Source: Candidatus Borkfalkia ceftriaxoniphila (lineage in GTDB: Bacteria > Bacillota > Clostridia > Christensenellales > Borkfalkiaceae). From it: a DNA stretch of 64,000 nucleotides. Position 1 is the stretch's first letter; each line of letters opens with the position of its first letter. The notes below the pieces were generated by a model. That model was not told where the DNA came from and ran no database searches. It saw only the letters and a program-made list of their open reading frames with translations. Shown here piece by piece: positions 35,332-45,804 of the stretch. Both the position numbers and the translations under genes were made by a program. Location: assembly GCF_004134775.1 (NCBI RefSeq), contig NZ_SDOZ01000002.1:1648005-1712004 (forward strand), given 5' to 3'.

Positions 35332-38300
35332 ATGAAAGGAGTCATCCATAAGATTCTCATCACTCTTTTGGCTGTTTCGGCGCTCGTCTGCGTTGCGCTC
35401 GGAATCGTAGCCTGCCAGCGGCAGATCAAGGATTCCGTGACCGTCACTTTGATCAGCGAGACGCTCGAAAAAAAAGAGGTCGAGGCCAAGCCCGGCGACC
35501 CTCTGCCCGTGCTTTCGGTAGAGGACAGGGATTTCGAGGGGTACTGGACGGACAGCGGCTATCAGGTGCGCTATGAAAACGACGTCGTTCCCGACAAGAA
35601 CGTAACGCTGTATTATAAGTTGAATCTGCAGTATTACAATCTCGTGCTCGACTACGGAACGAGCGGACAGTTGCATTTTCAACTCCGCCGCGGCGTCAAC
35701 GAAAAACTGCCCGATATCGCGCCCATGGGCTCGCTTGCGGTCGGATTTTCCAAGACGGAAGACGGCGAGGCGGATTTCCTTCTCGGCGACACTGTCAAAA
35801 ATCTTGCGGAAAAAGGCGGCACGGCTACTCTCTATGCGCGTTATGAAGTAAAGGACGCGGGCGATTATACCATCGAGAACGGCACCGTCGTCGCATATAA
35901 CGGCAAGAGCACCTCTCTCACTCTCCCTCTGGGGGCGACAAAGATCGCTGCCGGAGTTTTTACGAACAATAAAAACAGCGAAAAGGTGACTTCCCTCATC
36001 GTGCCGGCAACGTATAAAGAGATCGCCTGCGGCGCTTTCGAAGGCTTGACCGCGTTAGAATCGCTTACCGTGCCGTTTATAGGCGGCAGCCGCACGGCGA
36101 ACCGCTTTTTGGCGTACACGTTCGGCGCAAAGAAATACGACGAGAACACCTATTCTTTCGCAGGCTATACCGACGGCTCTTCGCTCTATATGGGGGACCA
36201 GCATTTCGAAAATCAGGTCCTGCCCCTCTCTTTAAAGACGGTGCGCGTCACCGAAAAGACGAAGGAATTTGCCGAGGGCGCCTTTTACAGTGCTTACGCT
36301 CTCGAAAACGTTGTGCTTGATTACCCCGAGGCGTTGGACAAGGTCGGCAAATCCGCCTTTGAAAACTGCATTTCTTTCGGCTACAATGCCGCGCTCAGTA
36401 TTGCGGTCAGTCCCGCCTGGTTGCGTTACGTTAGCACGATCGGCGAAGCGGCGTTCAAATCCTACACGGGCAACACCGAATCTTCCGTCAAGGTGATCTA
36501 TCCTTACGGCGAACAGTTGCCGAGTTACACCGCAACCCTGATTACATACGCTTATCCTTTCAACAGTTTGAAAACCATTCCGAAACTCGACAATATCGTG
36601 AGTGTCGGAAACGAGGCGTTCTATTTTGCCGCCGCGTTGGATTCCTTGGAATTCGGCAACAAATTGAAGACCATAGGCGAGCGCTCGTTCGCCTATACGC
36701 TCTCCGTTTCGGGACTGAAATTTCCCGATTCGCTCGAATCGATCGGAAACTTTGCCTTTGCGCTCAACGGCGCGCTGAACATCGAATTCGGCACGGGCAT
36801 CACCTACATCGGCGTCATGGCGTTCGAGGAATGCTCCAACTTGTCCGAAGTCGTTTTCAAGGGCACGCAGGTTCCCGAACTCGACGGGAAACAGTGTTTC
36901 AGCAATACTCTGACCGATAACGGTTCGGATGGCTATAATATCGGATTTGACAGTTTCCGTATTTACGTGCCTACGGCCGCGGCGGAAGAGTACCTGCTCG
37001 ATCCCGACTGGGCGGAATACACGTCCTATATTTATACGGCGACAGGCAGCCGCGCGCCTGCCTATTGGTCGAAAGACGGTTCCTCGTGGGACGCGAAATT
37101 CGAATTTACCGACGGAAGCATCGTGTTCGTGACCGATCCCGAACAAAAATTCATTTCGGAAATCGATTATCTGAATTTCGGTGAAATGACTTACGGCGCA
37201 ACGTGCGGTACGTATTATCCGATGATGTACGAATTCATCGATGCGGAAACATATGCGAAAAAGGCGTTAGGCAAGAACGCGGGCACGCATGCCAAAGAAT
37301 TATACGAAAATCAGACGCTTTTGCATCTGTGGCATCCCGAACTCGTCAGTTACGACGGCACGGTCCTCGACGATCTGTATTTTATGATCAGCGATCTTCC
37401 TTACGGATATGAGGGCTCCCGCGTCGCTTTGCCCGTACTGGAAAAAACAGGCTATAAAAATGCCGATTTCGGCAGCGCTACTGCGGAAGGCAGTTATGTG
37501 ATAGGCACCAATGCCTACGGAGTCCCGCAACTGAACAAAGTCATGAGAGACGGCGCGTTCTATTACCTCGACGCGATTCCCGATCCTGCGGGGACGTTCT
37601 ATTCCCGCATGACCGACGACGACATTTCCTATACTTTCACCTATTTCGACAAAGATTATAAGGTGATCGACGAAAAGGTTTTCGTCCGTTATAATGATGT
37701 GACGGCAAGTTGGTCTTCGCCGATTTATCCGAAAAGCGAAGACTACATGACGTTGCAGACCAACGCATATTATAACAATTCCAACGAATTGTATCTGGAT
37801 GGCAGAGGCGGCGCCATCGTCAGTATAGAAAACGGGAAAGTCAAATATAATTGTTCGGTCATCGAAGATTCGCAGAAGAAATTCGGCGAGGAAGGATATA
37901 CCGTACGGCTTGTTCAATTCAAATCCGACGGTACGGCGGTATCGGGGCTGGATGGCAGTGCGGTTTTCCGCGACTATATGAACGGAAACTATTCCTGTAT
38001 CGATTTAACGGTCGGAGAGTTTTCCTATACCATACTGAACGTCACGTATGATTCCGGCTGGTATCGTTATACGTATGATTACGTATCTTCCGTAAAAATC
38101 CATATGCCAGAATACAGTACCGACGTAAACGATGATTTTTGGCGTTATACCCGCCTTTCGACCGTCGAGGTTCTCGGAAATATTTCTATCTATATCGTTT
38201 CTTTTGACGAGAAAGAAACGATCGCAGCGGCGTATTATCGCGAATACGATGAAGTCAATAATATGATATCGTTCGGCACGGTCGAATACGGCGCAGGCGC

Positions 38301-39141
38301 GGAGTTTTCTATCACGGACAGCGACGGAAATACCAGGACGGCGCAAACAAAGGATAATCGCGGTTCGTTTAAGATCGGTGAAAAAAATTATATCCGCTAC
38401 GACGATTCGGAAGACATGACGTTGGTCCTGACCGAAAATTTCTACGGCACCTTGCTATATTACTATACGGTCAAAACGGACGGCTACGGGAATATGTATA
38501 TTCTCGACGAGCATGACGACGATATCTGCGATATGTATGTGGGCACGTACGACGACTATAACGGTTTTGTTTCAAACGGGGCTTCTTATTACGAACTGAT
38601 GTTCAGCGGCGTAAAAGTGGATAAGAAAGGCGAGCCCGTCTCGGATGAAACGGTAAATATGTGGATCCTGTATGATTTCGGAACGCTTTCCGCCTGGTCG
38701 GACGAGGACAGCGATGCGCAATGGTACGGACAGATCGCCTCGATCTATACCGACCATGAGGAAACGGTGGTCAGCGCATATGACGATTTCGGCTATAAAT
38801 TATTTGACCTCACCGTAGATATTTACGGAAACACCGAGTATGTACAGTATTCTTATGTGCTCGATATCAAAGGCAATGTAACTTATAAGGCCTTGGAAAA
38901 AGGCGATGTGGAATATTTTATTTCCGTTACCAATGCAACCGGGGACGTACTCTATTTTATCGCTTTCGATTCAAACGGCAACGCGATGTATAGCATTCGA
39001 CGGGAAGAGGGGAGCGATCAATTTGTGATCGTGCGTGACGGAGGACAGTTTATCGAGTCCGGCGTACGCCGCTACGTAGTCGTCGAAACGGAGGATCTGA
39101 AAAAACTCTCCGAAGACGGCGCCTCTTTCGGAAAACTGTAA
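35332..39141 (+). CDS. Giant LRR lipoprotein (BspA-type) with repeated beta tail
   Basis: This 1269-residue protein has lipobox Cys28 (GIVAC). Residues 160-540 contain BspA-like LRR_5 repeats (SLIVPATYKEIACGAF, KVGKSAFENC, TIGERSFAYT, ESIGNFAFALN). Before that lies a FGT- or InlB-type repeat (35-130). The C-terminal 700 residues are many weakly similar tyrosine-rich beta modules of unknown type (for example SYTFTYFDKDYKVI). The likely place is the outer face of the membrane, in adhesion or ligand capture. Start ATG 35332 has AGAGGTG at 35322. It is first in a run of plus-strand genes to 60477. Confidence 0.8.
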   Translation: MKGVIHKILITLLAVSALVCVALGIVACQRQIKDSVTVTLISETLEKKEVEAKPGDPLPVLSVEDRDFEGYWTDSGYQVRYENDVVPDKNVTLYYKLNLQYYNLVLDYGTSGQLHFQLRRGVNEKLPDIAPMGSLAVGFSKTEDGEADFLLGDTVKNLAEKGGTATLYARYEVKDAGDYTIENGTVVAYNGKSTSLTLPLGATKIAAGVFTNNKNSEKVTSLIVPATYKEIACGAFEGLTALESLTVPFIGGSRTANRFLAYTFGAKKYDENTYSFAGYTDGSSLYMGDQHFENQVLPLSLKTVRVTEKTKEFAEGAFYSAYALENVVLDYPEALDKVGKSAFENCISFGYNAALSIAVSPAWLRYVSTIGEAAFKSYTGNTESSVKVIYPYGEQLPSYTATLITYAYPFNSLKTIPKLDNIVSVGNEAFYFAAALDSLEFGNKLKTIGERSFAYTLSVSGLKFPDSLESIGNFAFALNGALNIEFGTGITYIGVMAFEECSNLSEVVFKGTQVPELDGKQCFSNTLTDNGSDGYNIGFDSFRIYVPTAAAEEYLLDPDWAEYTSYIYTATGSRAPAYWSKDGSSWDAKFEFTDGSIVFVTDPEQKFISEIDYLNFGEMTYGATCGTYYPMMYEFIDAETYAKKALGKNAGTHAKELYENQTLLHLWHPELVSYDGTVLDDLYFMISDLPYGYEGSRVALPVLEKTGYKNADFGSATAEGSYVIGTNAYGVPQLNKVMRDGAFYYLDAIPDPAGTFYSRMTDDDISYTFTYFDKDYKVIDEKVFVRYNDVTASWSSPIYPKSEDYMTLQTNAYYNNSNELYLDGRGGAIVSIENGKVKYNCSVIEDSQKKFGEEGYTVRLVQFKSDGTAVSGLDGSAVFRDYMNGNYSCIDLTVGEFSYTILNVTYDSGWYRYTYDYVSSVKIHMPEYSTDVNDDFWRYTRLSTVEVLGNISIYIVSFDEKETIAAAYYREYDEVNNMISFGTVEYGAGAEFSITDSDGNTRTAQTKDNRGSFKIGEKNYIRYDDSEDMTLVLTENFYGTLLYYYTVKTDGYGNMYILDEHDDDICDMYVGTYDDYNGFVSNGASYYELMFSGVKVDKKGEPVSDETVNMWILYDFGTLSAWSDEDSDAQWYGQIASIYTDHEETVVSAYDDFGYKLFDLTVDIYGNTEYVQYSYVLDIKGNVTYKALEKGDVEYFISVTNATGDVLYFIAFDSNGNAMYSIRREEGSDQFVIVRDGGQFIESGVRRYVVVETEDLKKLSEDGASFGKL

Positions 39142-39200
39142 AAGCAGCGCGATAAGCCGCGCTTGTGTAAATCCTGAATCTTTAAAGGAGAGAATAAACG

Positions 39201-42200
39201 ATGAAGGTCAAAAAAATACTTCTGAGATTGCTATTGTGCGTGTTCGTACTTGCCGTACTGTTTGCTGTGGCGGCGTGCGAACCCGCCAAAAAAGATGACG
39301 GCGACAAAATTTCGTCTATAGCGATCGAACCCGCTTCGGCGGCTTTGACGGTAGGCGAAGAACTGAATTATGACGATTTTGAAATTACCGTGACTTACGA
39401 AGGGAAGAAAGCACCCGAGAAGGTCAAACTTACGGCCGCAATGATTTCCGAAGACGACAAACTTTCATTGTCGGAGATCGGAACGCATTCGCTTACCGTC
39501 AACTGTATGGGCGGCACGACGACTCTGCAAGTAACGGTCAATCCTCTGGCAATGGACGTAACCGTGGAAAACGCCTCCGCGGTTTATACGGGCGAGCCCG
39601 TCCTTCCTTCAGTGAAAGGCGCTCCCAAGGATGCGAAGATCGAATACACCGTTTACAGCGGCACGAGCGCCGTTGAAGCGAACAAAGTGGACGAAGCCGT
39701 CGACGCGGGCGAATATTTCGTGCAGATCAAAATCAGCGCGAAAAATTACGCTACCGTCGAGAAGACTGCGACGATATCCATTGAAAAAGCGCAGTTCGAC
39801 GTTTCCGAACTCATCTGGTCAAACACCGGTTATCTTTATACGGGGACGGAAATACAACTTGCGGCAACCTGCGAAGGGATGCCCGAGGGGATTTCTTTAA
39901 ACAATTTTACCGCGAAGGATAATCAGGCGGTCAAGGCTACGGAAAAAGGCTATTATGAGGCGACCGCAAACTTTACGGGTTCGAACAAAAACTATACGCT
40001 GACTTCATGCGTCCTTACCTGGAGGATCCTGGAAGCGAGCGCAGTCGATCTCGAACCCTGGTTCGGTATTTCGGAAGGAACTTTGATTTCCGCGGTTTTC
40101 GATAAGGATACGTTTACTTTCGACGGAACGACGAGTAATTACGAAACGTTCGAATACGATGCGGACGGCAACGCCGTCATACCCGTTGACGGCTATATTT
40201 CCGTTACCGTAAAGGGCGGCGTTCTCCGCGTACAAAAAGCGGATCGTACATATGCGCTTGTTTCCGAAAGCGCGCTGGCGCGTTTTGCGGGGCAGTATTC
40301 CATGTTGGTCGAAGAATTCGAACTCGTTTTCGATAAAGTAAACGGCACGGCAAACCTCGTTTCCAAATTGAAAGGACAAGAGTCCGTCACTCGTCCCGTA
40401 ACCTTAACGGTAGCGGACGAAGGCGACGTGGAAGACGCCGTGATCGCCGTGGAAGGCGTCGATTGGGAGTTCAGATACGACTTCGCCGCGAAATACCTGC
40501 GATTGGACAACTATGCAAATCCCGCCGATTTCAATGTGATCGATACGGACGGCGTTTACCTTGCGGCCAAAGAAGAGGCGGACGCATACGTCGCAAACAT
40601 GCCTGTCGGAACGTTCGTGAATTACGATAACACCGGTACGATAACGGCAAATGAAAACGGGGAAATTTTCTATAACGGGTATCCCGTCACGATCTATTGC
40701 TCGATGTACAACGCTTCCGTTCAATGCTATATTTCCTATAATTCCAACAATCGCGAACAGAATTTTGTGATCGATAAAGATTATTTCCAACTGAGCATTT
40801 ATAAATATATCTATCTTCCTCAGGATTACAGTCAGTTCTTCGGTATTTATTATCTGAAAGATAACGACGGTCTGCACAGCGGCGATAAGATTTCTTTCAT
40901 GGAATATTCGGGACAATATTCCGTAATAGTCGGTTCCGTCACTTACGATTATCTGAAAGGGCAGGTCAAATTTGTACTGAACGGAGACGTTCTGACCGCA
41001 ACGTTGACGAGAGAAGGCGAAACCGCTTTTGACGTTGTGTTTACGGACGGTATAACCGTTGCGAACGGAGATTCCGAATTCCTGAAAGTACAGAGTCTGA
41101 TAGAATATGCAGGTTATGCGGGCAAATATATTTATGGCAACGCAAAGGGCGAACACCTTTCTTACGACAATCAAGGTGCGTTTACGCTCGGCGGCGAGAC
41201 TACCGGCGATTATACCATTCAGAAAACGGATAACGGTACGAAATTAACGCTGAATTTCGGCGGCGAAACGCGTACGGTCGAATGGGGCGCAGATAACCGT
41301 TACCTGACCGTGAACGGAAACGATCTGTTCGTTTACAGCGAGATGGCGAGAGATACGGACGGCAGAACTTCCGGCATGAATTACGTTTCGGGGGATGACG
41401 TCGTAAAATTCGTCGACGATACTTATTTTGTCAACGACGCCCCGTTAACAGACCTTTCGTTCTCTTTGGTCGACGACGGCAATGAAAACGGCAGAAACGT
41501 TTTGCAGGTGAAAGGCAAACTCGGCGCGGTCGAGTATACGATCGTGCATTATTCGCAGGCGGTACTCAAAGTAAACGGCGAAGTGTATGTAGCGGAAGTG
41601 TTCGGCGGCATTTACGGCAGCGAATTCAAGCCGACGGTTGATTCCGAAAACACATTCAAACTGGGCGCGGACGGAAAAATGATGTTCCGCGGAAAAGAAA
41701 TATTTGTCTATTCCGCAAACACCTATACGCATTTTGATTTCTATCAGGATTCGAAATTGTATTATTATTCCTTTTCGGTAAATGCGACGAATATTACATT
41801 TAACGATTCCATCGTCTATGAAGTTCCCTATTATTTTGCGGCGTTTTTCGATTTTAAAGGCGCATATATCTCCGCAGACGGTACGAAAGCCTTCTATTTC
41901 GCGGAAAAAACCGTTTATTATGACGAAACTTCATCCACGTCTTTCAGCGTCATCCCTACGGAGAGCGGCGCAACGATGAAATTGGGCGATCGTACCGCAA
42001 TATTTACCAAAACCGCCCAAGGCGTTATTTCTTTGGTTTATAACGGAATCACTTACAATCCTGTATCTTTCGACCTGAACGATATTGTCGGAGATTATAT
42101 CGTCTATAACGGCAATTCCGGCGGCATTAAAATGAGTTACAATCCGAATGATACCTCATATTATGCGCCCAAACTCAGTAAACTGATCGTTCGGAACGGC

Positions 42201-44126
42201 GAGATCACGCCTGTGATCAATTTCAACTACGGCGACAATGCATATCTGATCAAAAATACCGATGGCGCCACGGCGGCGAAATTGCCTTACCTTGCCGTAC
42301 AGGATAAATTTGCGAACTTGATCGGCTCGGAATTGTTTAACGGTAAAAGTCTTTCCATTGCCGTAGGCGTGACCACCAAACCCGACAGCACCGATTTGAT
42401 GCCTTCGCTCGTCGTGCTGTACGACGGCGAAACCGCTACGCTCGTGAAAGAGGATTACCAGAATTTCAGAGTGACGTTGGGCGGGAAAGAGTACTTCTTG
42501 CGCAGCAACAGCGATTCTGCAACGAAAGATATTCTGCCGCTTCTCGTATTCGAAAGTTGGTGGGAAGATTATGACGGCGAATACAAATTCAACGGCAATA
42601 CGGTCAAACTTGAAATCACCGTGGGCGGCGCGGAGGATCAGCCCGCCACCGTATTGAAAACGACGTTCAACGGCGAAGAGATAGAACCTGCGTTCGAAGA
42701 TATAACGGGCGGTAAAATGATGACGTTTACTTTGGACGGAGTTACGTATAAGGGCGTCATGAGCAAAACGGGGTCTGTCAACGTTGCCGTATACAAGACG
42801 TTTGAATATGATTTCTTCTATACCGAAAACTTTACGAATACGGTAGAGGGCAAAGCGCTTTCCCTGCCTGTTGTGATATCCGGCGATTTTGCAGAGTACG
42901 TGAACGGCTATGCGATCAAATTTGATCTGACGAATGCGAAATACGGCGAAGAGAGCGTTATCTATGCGCAGTATCTCTATACCGAAGGCATTTTGATTTT
43001 CGAAACCGCAACCCAGAGTTATGCTTACGACATTGCCGCAAAACAATTATATAGCGACGTTTTGCCCGAAGGCAGCGATTTCCGCGGCGCAGTGAACGAA
43101 GGCGAGTACGGAAGCGTTCTGGATGACGTACAGATTCTCGTCCGCTTTGTGTCGTTTGATAAGACGAGCGGAAAAGCCGTTCTCGGTTTCTATTTCGACG
43201 ATAGTTATCGCGGTACGAATCTCAACCTGGCGACTTCTGTCCGTGTAAACGAAAATCTTTATAAACTGACGGGAAAAACGGCTGCGGCAGATTCCGTGAC
43301 CGCATATCTCGAAAAACAGGCGGACGGTACGTTTGTTCTCTATACAGAGAGCGAATATCTCTTTGACGGCGAGTTTACCGTAGACGGAAAAACTCTTGTG
43401 ATCGAGCGCAGCATTGCCGCAGGCGTCAGAAGTTATACCGCTTCGTATGACGGCGCCGATGCCGTGGATATCAAACCCGATTTCAACGCAAATTCCTTTA
43501 CTTTGGTCTTGAACGGAAAATATTATTACGTGACTTGGACGATCGAAAATGAAAAAGTTTCTTTCGCGCTTGAAGAGATTCCCGCAGCGGTCATGCAGTT
43601 CGTTAAAGGAAACACGTATGTTTACAATACGTATTATTCGTATCATGAAACGATGATGAATATTACTTTTGCGGGCATGTCGGGCGAAGGCGCTCTGTTC
43701 AATATCGAATGTTCCGGAAGCATAAGCGGAACGTATCAGGGAGTGCTCAGTTCGGACGGTTCTTATATTTTAGCGACACTCAGTTATTATGCTTATCGTA
43801 TCTATTTAAATCCTGTCGATGATTTCTATGTAGACTATGTTCTCGTTTATAATTCGGGTACCACCGCTAAATTCATGGGATCGCATACCACCGAGGACGG
43901 CAAAGAATTGACGATTTTGATTTCTTCTGAATCAATAGAGGACGACGACGGTTTTGCCGGATTCAACGCGCCTTCGTTTGTCGTTACATATGACGGAAAA
44001 TCCTGTACGACGACCGCGAAATACAGCGACTATATGTCTTCTCTTGAATTTAACGTAGACGGCAAGACTTACGAGGCGAAGATCGAAAACAACCAGATGA
44101 CGGTTACGGAAAAAACGGCGGCGTAA
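39201..44126 (+). CDS. Giant Ig-like lipoprotein with unknown tyrosine-rich repeats
   Basis: This protein of 1641 residues has lipobox Cys26 (VAAC). Residues 32-125 are a Big_3-like domain (IEPASAALTVGEELNYDDFE), followed by MBG-type modules near 125-280 (ASAVYTGEPVLPSVKG). From 285 to the end, units of roughly 110-130 residues recur, each with a GIY or GKY start and a SY or YDN core: FGIYYLKD, YAGKYIYGNAKGEHLSYDN, FGGIYGSEF and FKGAYISADG. I do not recognise this repeat. It is probably surface anchored by the lipid. It follows the LRR lipoprotein, with AAAGGAG (39183-39189) as ribosome site. Confidence 0.8.
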   Translation: MKVKKILLRLLLCVFVLAVLFAVAACEPAKKDDGDKISSIAIEPASAALTVGEELNYDDFEITVTYEGKKAPEKVKLTAAMISEDDKLSLSEIGTHSLTVNCMGGTTTLQVTVNPLAMDVTVENASAVYTGEPVLPSVKGAPKDAKIEYTVYSGTSAVEANKVDEAVDAGEYFVQIKISAKNYATVEKTATISIEKAQFDVSELIWSNTGYLYTGTEIQLAATCEGMPEGISLNNFTAKDNQAVKATEKGYYEATANFTGSNKNYTLTSCVLTWRILEASAVDLEPWFGISEGTLISAVFDKDTFTFDGTTSNYETFEYDADGNAVIPVDGYISVTVKGGVLRVQKADRTYALVSESALARFAGQYSMLVEEFELVFDKVNGTANLVSKLKGQESVTRPVTLTVADEGDVEDAVIAVEGVDWEFRYDFAAKYLRLDNYANPADFNVIDTDGVYLAAKEEADAYVANMPVGTFVNYDNTGTITANENGEIFYNGYPVTIYCSMYNASVQCYISYNSNNREQNFVIDKDYFQLSIYKYIYLPQDYSQFFGIYYLKDNDGLHSGDKISFMEYSGQYSVIVGSVTYDYLKGQVKFVLNGDVLTATLTREGETAFDVVFTDGITVANGDSEFLKVQSLIEYAGYAGKYIYGNAKGEHLSYDNQGAFTLGGETTGDYTIQKTDNGTKLTLNFGGETRTVEWGADNRYLTVNGNDLFVYSEMARDTDGRTSGMNYVSGDDVVKFVDDTYFVNDAPLTDLSFSLVDDGNENGRNVLQVKGKLGAVEYTIVHYSQAVLKVNGEVYVAEVFGGIYGSEFKPTVDSENTFKLGADGKMMFRGKEIFVYSANTYTHFDFYQDSKLYYYSFSVNATNITFNDSIVYEVPYYFAAFFDFKGAYISADGTKAFYFAEKTVYYDETSSTSFSVIPTESGATMKLGDRTAIFTKTAQGVISLVYNGITYNPVSFDLNDIVGDYIVYNGNSGGIKMSYNPNDTSYYAPKLSKLIVRNGEITPVINFNYGDNAYLIKNTDGATAAKLPYLAVQDKFANLIGSELFNGKSLSIAVGVTTKPDSTDLMPSLVVLYDGETATLVKEDYQNFRVTLGGKEYFLRSNSDSATKDILPLLVFESWWEDYDGEYKFNGNTVKLEITVGGAEDQPATVLKTTFNGEEIEPAFEDITGGKMMTFTLDGVTYKGVMSKTGSVNVAVYKTFEYDFFYTENFTNTVEGKALSLPVVISGDFAEYVNGYAIKFDLTNAKYGEESVIYAQYLYTEGILIFETATQSYAYDIAAKQLYSDVLPEGSDFRGAVNEGEYGSVLDDVQILVRFVSFDKTSGKAVLGFYFDDSYRGTNLNLATSVRVNENLYKLTGKTAAADSVTAYLEKQADGTFVLYTESEYLFDGEFTVDGKTLVIERSIAAGVRSYTASYDGADAVDIKPDFNANSFTLVLNGKYYYVTWTIENEKVSFALEEIPAAVMQFVKGNTYVYNTYYSYHETMMNITFAGMSGEGALFNIECSGSISGTYQGVLSSDGSYILATLSYYAYRIYLNPVDDFYVDYVLVYNSGTTAKFMGSHTTEDGKELTILISSESIEDDDGFAGFNAPSFVVTYDGKSCTTTAKYSDYMSSLEFNVDGKTYEAKIENNQMTVTEKTAA

Positions 44127-44176
44127 AACCGCAGACAACACTCTTCGATAAGAAGGGGAACGAAATGTAAAGCGTT

Positions 44177-44216
44177 ACGGCATTGCCCCCGCGGTCCGCG
44201 GGGGCAAGGATGCCGT
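44177..44216 (+). other. Long GC hairpin between surface genes
   Basis: ACGGCATTGCCCCCGCGG (44177-44194) pairs with CCGCGGGGGCAA and ATGCCGT (44196-44216) with a two-base bulge, giving about 18 bp around one base. Only TTT follows, so it is a weak terminator at best. It may stabilise transcript ends or partly reduce read-through to the next genes. Confidence 0.65.
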
Positions 44217-44232
44217 TTCGGAGTCGATTTTT

Positions 44233-44502
44233 ATGAACGAAAAACCCGAATCAACCGATCCGTCGGACGACGGGCGCACGATTGCCGATATGTCCTTCGA
44301 TTGGATGCCGTGGAACCGCGGTATCGTCAGGCGCGGCAAACGCCGCAAGCGCGAACGCGCTGCCCGTGACAAAAAGACGGAAAAACAACAATTTCGCGAC
44401 GCGGTCAAAGGGCAATATCTTGCGATGCTGCCCGTACTATTTTGTATTATCGCCGCTTTTACGCTCATTTACCTGTTATTGCGGCTTTGGTTGAAATCTT
44501 GA
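44233..44502 (+). CDS. Small single-pass membrane protein
   Basis: This 89-residue protein has a hydrophilic, strongly basic first part (RRGKRRKRERAARDKK, about 33-48) and one C-terminal hydrophobic helix (about 63-86). The DMSFDWMPWNRG segment before the basic patch is acidic and aromatic. The ATG at 44233 is preceded by GGAG at 44219-44222. It may be a C-terminally anchored cytoplasmic protein. No family is recognised. It precedes the InlB-like lipoprotein gene by seven bases and could be part of the same transcript. Confidence 0.6.
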   Translation: MNEKPESTDPSDDGRTIADMSFDWMPWNRGIVRRGKRRKRERAARDKKTEKQQFRDAVKGQYLAMLPVLFCIIAAFTLIYLLLRLWLKS

Positions 44503-44509
44503 GGTACCT

Positions 44510-45715
44510 ATGAACTTTCACCTTTCAAAGCGGAAAACGATTCTATGTCTTTTTCTCCTGTTTCTTTCGTGTCTTGCGCTCGCGGCGTGCAGCAAAACGT
44601 TTCTGCCCGAGGAGCACGGCTTCACCGCTCTCGTCGTGTACGATGCGAACGGCGGCAGTTTCGGCACTTCCGACACGACGGGGATCAAGACGTATAAATA
44701 TAAACCGTCGGTATCCATCATGGAACCGGGCGGAAAACATAATTTGCAGTTTAACGCGCCGAGCATGTCCTCAAAGCATGTCATCGCGTGGTTTCCGGCC
44801 CTTCTCGACGAGAACGGCGCACCCTTGAAAAACGAAGACGGCTCTTTTCAACTTGCGGACGAGCCCTGGGATTTTTCGGCGGATCGCCTTCCCGACGAGG
44901 CGGGCTATAAATTGTATTTGGTCGCGAAGTGGGGAATGAACTATAAACTCACCATCGACGTAGGCGAAGAAGCCCGCAAAGCGGGCGTGGAAAACATCGT
45001 CAATCAGAGTTTTACCGAAGCAGGTCCTATTTCGCAGCCCGGACTCAACCCCGAATGGAACGGATATACTTTCCACTATTATTATACGGAAGACGGAAAA
45101 CGTTTGAGAACTTCTGAAGATTGGGCGCAACTGGTTTTGAATGACGAAACTCCCGAACTGACTATTTACGTTCGCTGGCTGACGGGCAAGTGGTATATCG
45201 TCACTTCCGCCGACGGATTATCCGACATGGGACAGCGCAATTATATCCTTGACGCGGACATCGATATGGGCGGAAGGGAATTCAAGACGCCGACGAATTA
45301 TCAGGGCACGTTCGACGGAAACGGACACACGATCTCCAATTTCGAAACTTCTGTCAGACAGGGCGGTCAGGTATCGTCGGTCGGATTGTTTTCCTTTGCG
45401 GGCAGAGGCTGCGTGAAGAACGTGACGTTTGCAGACGCGACGTTGGCGGTCACGTTAACGTCCAGACTTACGGGCGTGGGGGCGCGTTTCAATGTGGGAT
45501 TTTTCTGCGGGAACGGCGAGGCGCTCGATCTGGAAAACTTTGTCGGACTTGGATTCAGAAATTGTGTCTTGAACGTCAAGCGCGAAGTCGCGGCAGTGGA
45601 TATGCCAGTAAAGACGGGTGAGAGCACGCATTTCGGGATTTTCGGAACGCTGAAAAGCGAACAGAATTTTACGCCCGTTGCGGGCAGCACGGCAATATCC
45701 GTGACCGTCGAATAA
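44510..45715 (+). CDS. InlB/GLUG-like lipoprotein
   Basis: This 401-residue protein has lipobox Cys27 (LAAC). Residues 40-230 contain Flg_new or InlB-type B-repeats with VVYDANGGSFG, YLVAKWG and TIYVRWLTGKWYIVT. A GLUG-like repeat follows (YQGTFDGNGHTISNFE, about 264-279). Such units are found on bacterial surfaces and often make up adhesins. The ATG at 44510 has GAGGT at 44501-44505. It lies between the small membrane protein and the peptide-binding lipoprotein and may be part of the same surface set. The last 60 residues have no recognised domain. Confidence 0.72.
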   Translation: MNFHLSKRKTILCLFLLFLSCLALAACSKTFLPEEHGFTALVVYDANGGSFGTSDTTGIKTYKYKPSVSIMEPGGKHNLQFNAPSMSSKHVIAWFPALLDENGAPLKNEDGSFQLADEPWDFSADRLPDEAGYKLYLVAKWGMNYKLTIDVGEEARKAGVENIVNQSFTEAGPISQPGLNPEWNGYTFHYYYTEDGKRLRTSEDWAQLVLNDETPELTIYVRWLTGKWYIVTSADGLSDMGQRNYILDADIDMGGREFKTPTNYQGTFDGNGHTISNFETSVRQGGQVSSVGLFSFAGRGCVKNVTFADATLAVTLTSRLTGVGARFNVGFFCGNGEALDLENFVGLGFRNCVLNVKREVAAVDMPVKTGESTHFGIFGTLKSEQNFTPVAGSTAISVTVE

Positions 45716-45804
45716 ATATTTTTTACAATTTTTCCGAACATTTTCGGAAACGGATAGATTGCAGGGGCGAAAGCCCGAACGAATAATATTGCGAGGAGTT
45801 TAGA

